Positions 34,436-45,924 of a stretch of DNA of 64,000 bases are shown piece by piece. This DNA comes from Ryuthela nishihirai (taxonomy: Eukaryota > Arthropoda > Arachnida > Araneae > Heptathelidae), in NCBI GenBank assembly GCA_038380435.1, contig JAWZYU010000008.1, positions 77,824,020 through 77,888,019 of the forward strand. The letters are read 5' to 3'. Within the stretch, counting starts at the first letter, position 1, and each line of letters opens with the position of its first letter. The translations under genes were made by a program, and so were the position numbers. Under the pieces are notes generated by a model. The model was not told the origin of the DNA, searched no databases, and saw nothing but the letters and a program-made list of their open reading frames with translations.

Positions 34436-34575
34436 TTATTCTGAAAGATTTCCTTGTCCAATGCGTGGTGTAATGGTAGCATGCTCTGGTGTGAGTCTGG
34501 AGAGTTGCGGGTTCGATTACCGCCTTGGCGATGAATTTTTTCAGAAGCTTTTAACTAATCTTTGTACTGATTTTA
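34436..34575 (+). repeat. SINE3 single unit
   Basis: Head TTTCCTTGTCCAATGC, A box TGGTGTAATGGTAGC, loop TGTGAGT, B box GGTTCGATTACC, then GATGAATTTTTTCAGAAGC. Not inverted, unlike the copies at 20.7 and 33.4 kb. Confidence 0.75.
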
Positions 34576-34613
34576 TGACTATTTATTAACGTTTTCAGCT
34601 CCAAAATGTTTAC

Positions 34614-35935
34614 TGTCTCTTACAGCCCCCCCCCCCCCAATAGGGGACCACCTTGTCGTGGTGGTGGTGGGGGGGGGGGGGCTAGGGTCCAGCAACCCAG
34701 TCGAAGGCTGTGCCGACCGGATTGGGTCCCCGGTTGGACATAGCCAAGACCAACCGAGGTTGAGGATGCCGCTGACTGGTTCCGTGTTGACCGGTTGGGC
34801 GGTGATAGCGTCTGAGACCTCACCTATCAGGTGCTCTGAGTGAGCAGTTCGAGGACTCTTCTGAAAGGATTTGTGCCCCAGTAGGTCAAGTCCTCACCAA
34901 AGTCTGGGCCTTACTAAGAGTGTTCACCCCGGATGCCGAGCGAACTTGGATCTATATATCCTTGTTCATGGCTAACCGGGGAACAGATTAAAGTTAGGTT
35001 TCTTCCGGTGGTCAGCTTTCCTTCTATAGGACTGCTGCCATGTGAGGCTGTGGTTGAGGTGCGCCTATAGGGCGTATTCCTTGCCCCCGGCTCTAGATAG
35101 CACGGCTTTTCATAACTGATAGTGTCGTATGGGCGGAATCGGGAATTGCCGTGGTTGCTTAAGATCGCAACACAAGAGAGGTGTGTCTCTTACAGCTCCC
35201 CCCCCCCCCCGATAGGGGACTATCTTGACGTGGTGGGGGGGGGGGCGCTGAATGATGCCTCTGTGAAGTAGAGTCACGGCCCGTTGTTTCCTCATTTGCA
35301 CGATGGGATGTGGCCTTTGGTGGCAGAGCTTGTGAGGGTCTGCGGACTGGTTTTTGGGAGGGACCGGTTGATGGAAAAGTCAGACTAAGAGTCTCCACCC
35401 CCTAATTGATGGAAAAGCCAGACTAAGAGTCTCCACCCCGGGAGCCGAGTCAACTTGGTTCTATATACCATTTTTGTGGCTAACCGGGAACAGATTAAAT
35501 TTAGGTTTTGACCGATGGATGAACCTTCCTTCTGTAGCAGGGGTGGGCAAATAGCGGCCCGCGGGCCACATTCGGCCCGCTAAAAGTTTTTTGTGGCCCG
35601 CCAAGACAGTCAGAAAAATCCGCCTTGAATCGAGATTTCCTTCCCGTGCGCGACCGAAGATTCGTCTCGTATTTTCCACTGGGACGGCCACGTCAATACG
35701 CATGCGCAGTGTAGATACGAAAACAATTGCCCACCCCTGTTCTATAGGACTGTTCGCCATAGGTAGCCGTGGATGAGCAGTGTCCTTGTGGCACTGTCTT
35801 GCCCCGGCGTGGGTAGTGGTGTTTCATGGCATTTGCCCCATAGATGGTGTGCAGCGTCATACTGCGGTACATCTGGGACTTACCAGTATTTAATGTAATG
35901 TTACAGCAGCTGAAAGTTTCCCATATGACCATATG
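34614..35935. repeat. Two-unit GC-rich repeat, 570-bp period
   Basis: Units start TGTCTCTTACAGC at 34614 and 35184, each followed by a C-run, AGGGGAC, a short ACCAC...GTGGT hairpin and a G-run. Shared later motifs: GGCTAACCGGG, AACAGATTAAA, CTTCCTTCT. The second unit also has a tandem copy of GACTAAGAGTCTCCACCCC (35368-35439) and holds a hAT MITE. It may be a LINE 5' UTR or promoter repeat; no coding part follows. Confidence 0.7.
35538..35739. mobile_element. hAT-type MITE, 202 bp
   Basis: Ends CAGGGGTGGGCAA and TTGCCCACCCCTG. 8-bp TSD TTCTGTAG (35530-35537) and TTCTATAG (35740-35747). GC-rich inside (GCGGCCCGCGGGCC). Confidence 0.92.
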
Positions 35936-36524
35936 ATGTGTTCCCCAGCACTAATAAAGTATTATTGGTAAAAATTCTAATAGCTCCGTTAACACCGTTA
36001 TAACTGCATATTTAGAATCAAAATGGATGTTTCATTAAACAAGTTTTTTAATTAGTATCGTGAACGAAAAGTTTTATCCCATTAGTTTGATGGTGTTGAG
36101 AAGAATTTAGTTCTTAGTAAAGGTTCTAATTATAAAGCTTCCAGTTATTAGTACTAATAATTAGACTAATCAACATAATATTTTGTAGTTGTAAATGTAT
36201 TTAATTATGCTATCTATAGAAATAATTTTGATTATTTAAGTTGATCAGAAATTTCCTTTGAAATATATGTGTTTAAATTGTATTTTGCATTTGTTATAAA
36301 TTCGAATTTATAAATAGAAATATGAAAAAAAAAAAGGATCTTATGATTTGAGTTAAATAATAAATCATTTTATATTACCTTTATAAACAAAGTTCTGTTT
36401 TTTACACATAGAAAATGAGTTCTTGGTTTATTACATGAAGATTTTTCACAAACACTTGATTACCTGAAGTTTCGAATAGGCTGTAGCAATTTGTTCTATC
36501 AAATATATTAATATTTTTTCCATA
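35936..36524. other. AT-rich intron near exon B2, nothing recognised
   Basis: No repeat or exon recognised; it ends at the B2 donor. Confidence 0.4.
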
Positions 36525-36530
36525 ACCAAC

Positions 36531-36744
36531 CTGTAATGTATTTTGCCTTGAATCCCTGTCTTTGCACTGAATCATCTGACTTAAACTTCATGTACATACT
36601 GCTGCCTGATGATATTGTAGGAGGAGGCAATACATTTCCACAAAATTTTCGTTGCAACGTTGATTCTGTTCTGTTTCCGTCATATATGACAATCCAGTCG
36701 TGTTCGCATCTATCATCAAATTGCAGATCGAAAGTGTCAAAAGC
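36531..36744 (-). CDS. CUB domain B, second-half exon
   Basis: Second half of CUB B. Begins AFDTFDLQ, then CEHDWIVIYDGN (third cysteine, calcium-site acidic residues), KFCGNVLPPPTISSG (fourth cysteine) and QRQGFKAKY near the end. It closely resembles the A2 product (shared DDSVQRQGFKA), which suggests domains A and B duplicated recently. The acceptor is TTTTCAG and the donor is the less common GTTGGT (complement at 36525-36530), also used by C2 and D2. At 214 bp it ends in phase 1. The 10.5 kb intron that follows holds the whole Tigger nest. Confidence 0.87.
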
Positions 36745-36900
36745 CTGAAAAGAAGAGGGATAAACATATAAATATATTAAAACACACAGAGCTCATTCAA
36801 AGATATGTGTTCATAATAAACGTCCCCCAATAAAACATAAACGCGGATGAGGAGATTCGTGCAAAAAATCCGTTCTTAACCTGGGGTTCCTCTACTCCAG

Positions 36901-37287
36901 GGGGCGCGGGGGTGGCTCAGTCGGTAGCGCGCCAGGCTCGTAATCTGTAGTAACCAGGTTCGAGTCCTAACTGGGTCAGCGTTGAGATTTCTCTCCGCAA
37001 AATTCCCTGCCCTGCCCACGGTCAGTAGGGGACACCGATAGGCTTGAAAAGACCGCCGTCCGTCGGATGGGACGTTAAGCCGTGGTCCCGTGTGCGGGAG
37101 AGCCATACCCTGTGCACGTTAAAGAACAAGCTGGATGGCCTTGACGGGAGGCTCCCATCTGTCTCCCAACAGCTGTTCCAGTGGGTCCCCTCCCCCAACC
37201 TTCTCTGAGCCTTCGGGGTCAATGTGACCTGGGCCATTTAGCCCATGGTGTGCAAAAAAGTTCGCTCAGAAGTAAAACAACCCAACC
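36901..37287 (+). repeat. SINE1 copy 22
   Basis: Full length. TSD CTCTACTCCAG at 36890-36900 and 37288-37298. It lies about 155 bp upstream of exon B2. Confidence 0.92.
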
Positions 37288-37409
37288 CTCTACTCCAGAT
37301 GGGTATGATAGGGACATTTGGAAATCAGATTTTTTTCATTTCGTTTATTTTCGAAATAAATGAAAACCCATTTGGAGTGGTGTAGAACGCAACTTTGTGA
37401 TTTTAACTG

Positions 37410-38945
37410 GCAATTGTTTGTTTTATAGATAAATTAATAATTATTTTTAGGTTGACTAGGCGTTGGTGAAATATTAGGTTATGCCATTTTCGAGTTTCGA
37501 AAAAGATAAAATTGCGCCCTCTAACGGTGTAAAGAGTCAAAAAGTCTGAAATGTAAAAAGAATATTGCAAAATATGTATTTATGCTAGAACGATTATGAA
37601 GAATTTCTTGGCAACAATAGGTTGATTTGAGTTGGGTTGGGTTGTTTTACCTCTGAGCGGCACTTTTTTGCACACCATGGGCTAAATGGTCTGGTCACAT
37701 GGACCCCGTAGGCTCAGAGAAGGTTGGGGGAGGGGACCCACTGGAACAGCTGTTGGGAGACAGATGGTAGCCTCCCGTCAAGGCCATCCAGCGTGTTCTT
37801 TAACGTGCACAGGGTATGGCTCTACCACACACGGGGCCACGGCTTAACGTCCCATCCGACGGACGGCGGCCTTTCCAAGCCCATTAGTGTCCCCTACTGA
37901 CCGTGGACAGTATTATTATTATTTTGTTTTCCAGAACGATGGAAACAACAGGTTTGGTTTTGCATTTCAGACTAAACTTTCAGGTGTCAAATGTATTATA
38001 AAACATTTATTTCATCGAAGAACCTCGTTAAGCATACGTTTCTCTCATTTTAATGAAAATAGTTATAAAAAAAACAAAATTAAAAAACAGCCATATGTAA
38101 AGTTAGAATTTTTTTAATAAGTGTTACGATATAAAATGCATCAAATTCCTGTACATATATCGTGTTGTACCTCTATGATATGACGAAGTGAATCCGCACG
38201 GATTACATTTCATGCGAACATAGTTTGGATTGCATCTTGGGTTTAGTCTATTATTGAACACATGTCCACAACTATTCTTTTCCTTCATGTTTAAGGGCAG
38301 GAATGAGCCTATCAGTTGTAGGTATTGAGGTCGGAGTTCGTTTCATAAACTTTAAGTAAAAATTATATAATATAACAGAGAGGTAATTTTTATCTCGTTT
38401 TCAAAGAAAATGAGATAATAGTTTCGTTTTGTTGTCTGTCTGTAGATATCGAACTTTTTAGTTTACAGAGATAAATTAAAAATTATTTTTTGTGTTGGAT
38501 AGGTATCTATTAAATATTACGATATGCACTTTCCGAATCTCTCTAAACCTATAATTACGCCTTCTAGCGGTGGAAAATGTGAAAAATTCCAAACTTTCAA
38601 ACGAATATTGCAAACGATGTATTTATGATAGAAATGTAACATTTTCGCAGTGGAATGTGAAGGTCACGACGTTTCCTTTTCCAACAATGAGTTGACCCCT
38701 TAGACCCAGAGGGGGTGGGAAACACCCATTTTCCGTTTTAGCAGATAATTGTTTGTTTTTAGAGATAAATGAAAAATTCTTTTTTGGTTAGATAGGAATT
38801 GATAAAATATTATGATGCACACTTTCGAACACTATAAATGTGCCCTCTAACGATAAAAAAGTATTCAAATTTCAAAATTTCAAACGAATATTGAAACGAT
38901 GTATTAATAATAGAAATATGAAATTTTGGTGGTGGAATGTGAACG
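37410..38945. repeat. Three diverged copies of a unit of about 200 bp
   Basis: Copies near 37410-37620, 38455-38640 and 38745-38945 share, in order, AGATAAATTA, a T-run, GATAGG, TAAATATTA, GCGCCCTCTAACGGTG-like, AACGAATATTGCAAA and GATGTATTTATGATAGAAA. Heavily diverged; SINE1 copy 23 lies between the first and second. Confidence 0.65.
37631..37910 (-). repeat. SINE1 copy 23, 5'-truncated
   Basis: Tail, body and up to ACCGTGG; head missing, followed by a short TAT run. No TSD found. Confidence 0.88.
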
Positions 38946-39026
38946 TAATGAAGTTCCCATTGGAATTTCCATTGGTACTAATGAAATATTACAATTCGCA
39001 TTTTCAAATACTTAGTAGTTTTAATA

Positions 39027-39175
39027 TACAGGGTGTTTCAAAAAGGACCCAAAAAGATGCAAATTAGACATACAGCTACCTTTACAACAGATGTTGAAAG
39101 TGATTTCCTGCAACCTGGATGCAGGTTCGTACCCGTTTCATGACATTAGCAGCCACTCTTACAACGAAAGTGATC
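39027..39175 (+). mobile_element. One end of a mariner-type element
   Basis: TACAGGGTGTTTCAAAAAGG after TA is a typical mariner terminus; no matching right end was seen. Confidence 0.5.
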
Positions 39176-39385
39176 ACGAAAAGTGATAATTAATAAGTTT
39201 TCGAATTAAATAGATTTATATCCGAACCTATAATAAATATTTGGAATACTGTTGTGATCTTAAAATGATTTAAATTGGCGTTTCCAAGGTATAATTGCAT
39301 TTTGTTTTTTCATCAATATTAAAATTTGTTATATGAGAAAGTGCTATTTAATTCATTTATTTTACTCTCTCTCCTTAATTTTTTT

Positions 39386-39774
39386 GGGCGGGGGTGGCTC
39401 AGTCGGTAGCGCGCCAGGCTCGTAATCTGTAGTTCCCAGGTTCGAGTCCCAGCTGGGTCAGCGTTGTGATTTATCTCCGCAAAATTCCCCGCCCTGCCCA
39501 CGGTCAGTAGGGGACACCGATGGGCTTGGAAAGACCGCCGTCCGTCGGATGGGACGTTAAGCCGTGGCCCCGTGTGCGGGAGAGCCATACCCTGTGCACG
39601 TTAAAGAACACGCTGGATGGCCTTGACGGGAGGCTACCATCTGTCTTCCAACAGCCTTTCCAGTGGGTCCCCTCCCCCAACCTTCTCTGAGCCTTCGGGG
39701 TCCATGTGACCTGACCATTTAGCCCATGGTGTGCAAAAAAGTGCCGCTCAGAGGTAAAACAACCAACCAACCAA
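39386..39774 (+). repeat. SINE1 copy 24
   Basis: Full length with a CCAA-type tail instead of AACCC. TSD CCTTAATTTTTTT (39373-39385) and CCTTAATATTTTT (39775-39787). Confidence 0.9.
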
Positions 39775-40430
39775 CCTTAATATTTTTAGTACTGAGGCTA
39801 TAGCTTTGATGTATTTAGAATCAGTGAACATTTAAATTCTGCTAGTCCATGTAGTTATGGCAATTATCAGAATTACGCGACGTTAACCAAGCACTCACAT
39901 AAAATACGAGTAATTTGAAATGTATTGACTAAGTGAGTTTAAAGTGAATTTGTTAAAATAATATATAGAGCAGCTTTATATACAGATATATATATATAGT
40001 GGCATATCGTAAATATATATGTATTATATAGTGACAATCGTAAAAGAATGTAAGAAACTAAAAACTTCTAGGAATGTGGCTGAAAATAATTTTCTTTATA
40101 AAAAATGTTAGAACCCGATGTGTTCAATACAATTATTTCATGAAACTGAAATTAATTAATTTTGTGAAGTGTATTTTTTACCCAAAGATACTGATTAATA
40201 AAAAAAAAGGTGTTTACTTCAGCAATCTCAACTAATAGCAAATTCCGGTAACATTTCTACCACCTATTTCTCAGGCGTTTTCGGTGTACATGAGAATTCA
40301 TAATAAATTATCAACTCTCCTTATTGAAGATTGTTACTTAACATTATTCTCATTTCAATAATCTTATTTGTTGCATTTTTAGGATTTTTTCCCGAAAGAG
40401 TGTAACAATGACGCTATTTAAATATTCCAG

Positions 40431-40813
40431 TTGGGTTGTTTTACCTCTGAGCGGCACTTTTTTGCACACCATGGGCTAAATGGCCAGGTCACATGGACCC
40501 CGAAGGCTCAGAGAAGGTTGGCGGAGGGGACCCACTGGAACAGCTGTTGGGAGACAGATGGTAGTCTCTCGTCAAGGCCATCCAGCGTGTTCTTTAACGT
40601 GCACAGGGTATGGCTCTCCCGCACACGGGTCCACGGCTTAACATCCCATCCGACGGACGGCGGCCTTTCCAAGCCCATCGGTGTCCCCTACTGACCATGG
40701 GCAGGGTGGGGAATTTTGCGGAGATAAATCTCAACGCTGACCCAGCTGGGACTCGAACCTGGGAAGTACAGATTACGAGCCTGGCGCGCCACCGACTGAG
40801 CCACCCCCGCCCC
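40431..40813 (-). repeat. SINE1 copy 25
   Basis: Full length. TSD TTTAAATATTCCAG at 40417-40430 and 40814-40827. It ends about 280 bp from the donor of exon B1. Confidence 0.92.
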
Positions 40814-41100
40814 TTTAAATATTCCAGAGTAACAAAAGAATTTTCTCTTTGATGAGCTTCCACTTTAAAATTTTTCCATTGAAACAAGCATTGCATCTTT
40901 TTGGAATGTGAACAGATTCTCATAAAGGTTCACTTTAGAGAAAGAGAAAACAGTTGTAAGAGTGACGATAAAAAACACGAATATATGATGAAACCGTAAT
41001 CTCAAGAAATATAATAAATGAACATATTAATTAATGCAAGCAAATTAACAAAAACACAAACATTATAATCATTTCCTTTAAATTCCAATCATATACTCAC

Positions 41101-41231
41101 CAGCATGATCTTTTTTTCAGGAGTTGTGTTGAAAAACCATTCACATTCCTCCATGTTTGTGTAATTATTTGGGTAATGTGGACTGGTGATCTGAGCAATT
41201 GTATTTGTGATTTCGTACAAACATTTGCCTT
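41101..41231 (-). CDS. CUB domain B, first-half exon
   Basis: First half of CUB B. Reads GKCLYEITN, then AQITSPHYPNNYT, then ECEWFF with the second cysteine, ending at IML. The acceptor is TTTTTCAG (exon starts at 41231) and the donor GTGAGT (complement at 41095-41100). The length is 131 bp, as in A1; C1, D1 and E1 are one codon shorter. Across the phase 1 join, the last base of A2 plus the first two of this exon make a Glu codon, so domains A and B are directly fused. The 4.4 kb intron to B2 contains two SINE1 copies and the diverged repeats near 38 kb. Confidence 0.85.
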
Positions 41232-41779
41232 CTGAAAAAGAAGTCAATCTTCGATAAAACTCTAAAATATTTTCTTGAATTTAAAATTAATTGCAAAAAC
41301 AAAAATAGAAACCGGAAGAAAATTTTTAAACTTATGCTTGTAAATAATAAACTTTTATTTGAAATAAGTGAGACATTTATTTTACTTTAGAGTTCCAATA
41401 TGTAATAAAAACGAATAATAAAAATATATAAAATACAAAATATAATCCATATTGAATAAAAATGAAATCATAAAAATGAATCCATATTGTTAATGAATGT
41501 TATTTGCAATAGTTTATGAAAACTTTAAGTGTAGTCAGTTTAAGTAGGGGTGCATTTTTTAATTCATTTTTGATTCTGATTTAAGGACGTGCATGGTATA
41601 AATGAAAATCGTGCCAATCGAAAAATATAAGATTAGTGATTTTCCTATATTTTTAAAAGCGATTCTTCAGGTTAAGTATGCTTATAGCCTTTGAGTGAGT
41701 GAGGTTCTATGAAATCTACATAATCAATACTCAGTTCCAGCACTAAATAAAATGTTTGCTAAAATGTGTCTGCATTCGT

Positions 41780-42337
41780 GGGCGGGGGTGGCTCAGTCGG
41801 TAGCGCGTCAGGCTCGTAATCTGTAGTTCCCAGGTTCGAGTCCCAACTGGGTCAGCGTTGAGATTTATCTCCGCAAAATTCCCCGCCCTGCCCACGGTCA
41901 GTAGGGGCCACCGATGGGCTTGGAAAGGCCGCCGTCCGTCGGATGGGACGTTAAGCCGTGGCCCCGTGTGCGGGAGAGACATACCTTGTGCACGTTAAAG
42001 AACACGCTGGATGGCCTTGACGGGAGGCTACCATCTGTCTCCCAACAGCTGTTCCAGTGGGTCCCCTCCCCCAACCTTCTCTGAGCCTTCGGGGTCCATG
42101 TGACCTGGCCATTTAGCCCATGGTGTGCAAAAAAGTGCCGCTCAGAGGTAAAACAATCCAACGTTAAAGAACACACTGGATGGCCTTGACGGGAGGCTAC
42201 CATCTGTCTCCCAACAGCTGTTCCAGTGGGTCCCCTCCCCCAACCTTCTCTGAGCCTTCGGGGTCCATGTGACCTGGCCATTTAGCCCATGGTGTGCAAA
42301 AAAGTGCCGCTCAGAGGAAAAACAACCCAACCCAAGC
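41780..42337 (+). repeat. SINE1 copy 26, duplicated-tail subfamily
   Basis: Same structure as copy 9: first tail, then a second segment restarting at GTTAAAGAACAC (about 42163). TSD CTGCATTCGT at 41770-41779 and 42338-42347. Confidence 0.92.
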
Positions 42338-42347
42338 CTGCATTCGT

Positions 42348-42850
42348 TCCGGAATTTTCACCAAACTTAGAAGAAATAAGGAACTTTTTTTAAGAACTTG
42401 AAAAATTTTTCTATGATTTGGAATTCCTATTTCTTACCATTGTTTTCAGTTCTAAAAGTGTTAAATAGCAAGAGAAGGAATATGTATTCAACAGTACAAA
42501 AGTAATGGTTGAAGAGTAGAGACGTACGAGTATGTATGACCATCCTGCATGTGTACCAGGACTACATCAAAAGTAGAAAAACCTGCAGCTGCTGGTAAAA
42601 ATGTGGCCATAAAGGGCTTTGATGTTTGAGGTGAGCCCCACCTTTCCTGTATTGTAACATGCGAAAGGAATAGATTGTAACATCGGAATGGAGAGCCACA
42701 CAATGCAGATGACATCGATTGCATTCAATAATAGGCAGCTTCAAATTCTGTGCAGAGACCATTTGACATGACTGGGCTATGGCAACTAACACCCAAGTAG
42801 AGTACAACGAACACCCAAGTAGATGTTTGTTACCATATTGTTATTTAATT
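42348..42850. other. Intron A2/B1 segment, no supported gene
   Basis: Two overlapping minus-strand open frames (42488-42807) show no known domain. Confidence 0.4.
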
Positions 42851-42854
42851 GTTA

Positions 42855-43080
42855 TTTAATTAAGTTTTAATTAAGTACTTCTTAAGCCACGTGCTTATAT
42901 ATTTAAGTAAATATTTAATTAATTAATTTATTTAAGTTAAGTTTTAATTAAGTAGTTTTTATGCCACGTGCTTATATATTTAAGTAAATATTTTTAAATT
43001 GTTATTATTTAATTAAGTAGTATTGATGTATACTTTAAATATTAATTTAAGTCACGTGCTTTATATTTAAAGCGTGTGAC
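42855..43080. repeat. AT-rich tandem repeat with CACGTG in each unit
   Basis: Three diverged units of 75-90 bp, each with TTTAATTAAGTA followed by the palindrome CACGTG (about 42890, 42965, 43053) and TTATATATTTAA. Confidence 0.75.
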
Positions 43081-43254
43081 GTGAGTAATATAGAAGAAAG
43101 TAAGAAGATATGTAAGTCACTTTCCCCTTTCATCCCCCTCTTGCGGCCACTAATCTCATGTTGAAGGTGGATTTGTTGGAATAATGGGTTGACATTTATT
43201 AGTACTCAAAATTATTTGTGACTTCAGATGTGAAACCACCAAATGCTTTCTCGC

Positions 43255-43510
43255 CTTTACAAATACATTTTAGACTAATTTATGATTCCCCTATCACTTG
43301 TGCAAACTTTGTTCATCTGTATAGTAAAAGACGATTATTAAAATAAGCTCTCTCAGATATGGGAACGTTTAGACTTTAGAAGCACATTTTTGGACTAATT
43401 TATGACTTAAGTCCTTCCCTTTCACTTGTGGGAACGTTGCTCAGCTGTATAAAAAAATGCATTAGAATAATTTGTTACTAAAAGCTCCTTTAGATATGGA
43501 ACCACACTCA
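43255..43510. repeat. Two diverged units of about 120 bp in tandem
   Basis: Both contain ACATTTTnGACTAATTTATGA, TTTCACTTGTG-like, CTGTATA and AGATATGG in that order (43265 and 43385 onward). Confidence 0.6.
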
Positions 43511-43989
43511 AAACGTTTTCTGTATAAAGGTATTTATGATTTAAATTTATCATCGCTTTTACTTTTGGTTTCCCTTACCCAGCATCTGAGACCGTTTGTT
43601 TGTATGATGGGAACGTTGTAATTGAGTACAGCTCTTTTATTGGGATTAAGTTTTGGAACCTGAGTGGTAGTGATGCTCATTGGTGGAACACTGTATGAAA
43701 AAGCTCAGACTCAGGTTGGATTCCACAGTCATGAATTTTGCAGACGCCATTTTGAATTACATGTTTCATTTCTGGTTGCACAACCTTCCGAGGCATTAGT
43801 GCCGGCTTCTTGAGCAATTACTTGTCGGCATTATTTCGGAAATCCCCAGTGAAAGTGACGTATGGTTTCACCTTGGAGGGTTACAAATACGGTTTTCCAA
43901 TGGTTAATGGACTGAAAACGATGGACTGCAATGAATTGGTGGAGTCAGCAAATGTGTCATGTGCCATCTGCCAGTAGACTCTGCGACTT

Positions 43990-44334
43990 TGGGTTGGGTT
44001 GTTTTACCTCTGAGCGGCACTTTTTTGCACACCATGGGCTAAATGGCAGGTCACATGGACCCCGAAGGATCAGAGAAGGTTGGGGGAGGGGACACACCGG
44101 AACAGCTGTTGGGAGACAGATGGTAGCCTCCCGTCAAGGCCATCCAGCGTGTTCTTTAACGTGCACAGGGTATGGCTCTCCCGCACAAGGGGGCCACGGC
44201 TTAACGTCCCATCCGACGGACGGCGACCTTTCCAAGCCTCTCGGTGTCTCCTACTGACCGTGGCAGGGCGGGGAATTTTGCGGAGATAAATCTCAACGCT
44301 GACCCAGCTGGGACTCGAACCTGGGAACAGATTG
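43990..44334 (-). repeat. SINE1 copy 27, head truncated
   Basis: Tail and body; breaks off in the head just after the B box. No TSD found. Confidence 0.88.
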
Positions 44335-44634
44335 TGAAGGATATAATATTTGAAGAATTCTCCACTATTATTGCATCATAGGTTTTGAAACTCCAGCGAG
44401 GCATGTAGCAATCGCAATATAACGTCAAGAAGTCTGCTAACATGTTTACAACGGAAAAACAGGTATTCTTTATTTACTTAGAAAACATCTGTTACTAGGT
44501 TATACGTATACTTGTGAGAGACGAGGCAATATGACAAAAACGCATTTGAGTTCGAAATATTTTCGCGTTTTCATTGATGGATCTTCAAGTGGCATTATTT
44601 TTAATTGAAGTGCTTGGTTTTTATCGCAACTTAC

Positions 44635-44854
44635 CTGCTCTGTAAGTGGCCTTGAATCCTTGTCTTTGCACCGAATCATCGGACTTGAACATCATGTACA
44701 TCATGGTTCCAGATGATATTATAGGAGGAGGAAGTTGGTTACCACAGAATTTCCTTGGTGTCGATGATTGGTTTCTGTCTACGGCCAAGTCATAAATAGC
44801 AATCCAGTCGGTGTCACATTCATTGCCAGGTTGCAGATCGAAAGTAATGAAATC
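44635..44854 (-). CDS. CUB domain A, second-half exon
   Basis: Encodes the C-terminal half of CUB A (about 73 aa). It opens with DFITFDLQ, the usual strand after the internal CUB intron. CDTDWIAIYD follows, holding the third cysteine and the acidic residues that typically form the CUB calcium site, then KFCGNQLPPPIISS with the fourth cysteine, and it closes with GFKATY. The acceptor is GGTAG (exon starts at 44854) and the donor is GTAAGT (complement at 44629-44634). At 220 bp it is 6 bp longer than the other four second halves. It ends with one base of a split codon and joins exon B1 with no linker. Confidence 0.85.
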
Positions 44855-45060
44855 CTACCAAAAAATAATTTAATTCTTTATGTTCTGAAGAAGAGGCAAA
44901 AATATATACTGAACTACTCAAGATATATAAAAATCATGAGGTACAAATTGCCAATTATGCAAACATACACTATATGATCAAAAGTATCCAGACACTCGCT
45001 CATCCACAATCTCCCAGTAAGTGGAACGGAATTAATATCGCTTTAGTCCATTCTTTGGTA

Positions 45061-45447
45061 GGGGCGGGGGTGGCTCAGTCGGTAGCGCGCCAGGCTCGTA
45101 ATCTGTAGTTCCCAGGTTCGAGTCCCAGCTGGGTCAGGTTGAGATTTATCTCCGCAAAAATTCCCCGCCCTGCCCACGGTCAGTAGGGGACACCGATGGG
45201 CTTGGAAAGGCCGCCGTCCCTCGGATGGGACGTTAAGCCGTGGCCCCGTGTGCGGGAGAGCCATACCTTGTGCACGGTAAAGAACACGCTGGATGGCCTT
45301 GATGGGAGGCTACCATCTGTCTCCCAACAGCTGTTCCAGTGGGTCCCCTCCCCCAACCTTCTCTGAGCCTTCGGGGTCCATGTGACCTGGCCATTTAGCC
45401 CATTGTGTGCAAAAAAGTGCCGCTCAGAGGTAAAACAACCCAACCCA
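45061..45447 (+). repeat. SINE1 copy 28
   Basis: Full length; no convincing TSD. Confidence 0.9.
45071..45125 (+). promoter_or_regulatory. Internal RNA polymerase III promoter of a SINE1 copy
   Basis: A box TGGCTCAGTCGG (45071-45082) and B box GGTTCGAGTCC (45115-45125), 44 bases apart start to start, as in tRNA genes. Shown for this copy as a representative; other full-length copies have the same pair. Confidence 0.8.
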
Positions 45448-45924
45448 TTAAGACTAACATATTTTCCTATCGAAATCTTCTCAAAACTGTTTTGTAAAAT
45501 CGATTCATTAATTATATTTAAAAGTTTACGCCTCATTACGGCTATCTGTTATACATTATAAAATTTCTATTCGAAATAATATTCGAAATTTTAGAATAAT
45601 TGATACAAAAAATTTCAATTCACAACGCATCTACGAAGAACATTATTCGTTTTATATTTATATACATATGGGAAGAATCTGTCTTTTTTAGTCATGAAAA
45701 TGAATCAAAGAAAAAAAATCAATTTAAGAAATCTTCACTTATTAGTTTAGCATTCTCAAAAGGAACTGCAGCATTAATTACTAAGTCAACCGTCATTCCT
45801 TTGTTACTTTTTTCTAGTTTGTTTAATATAGTTAGTTTCAGTTTGTTTTAAAAGCTGTCATTAAACAGTTAATTTTCCTCGTGTTTTTTTCATAAAAGGT
45901 TGATTTATATATGGATCGTAATAG

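Noticed and set aside
42488..42807. Overlapping minus-strand frames near 42.6 kb
   Set aside because: No domain recognised, and the two frames overlap each other.
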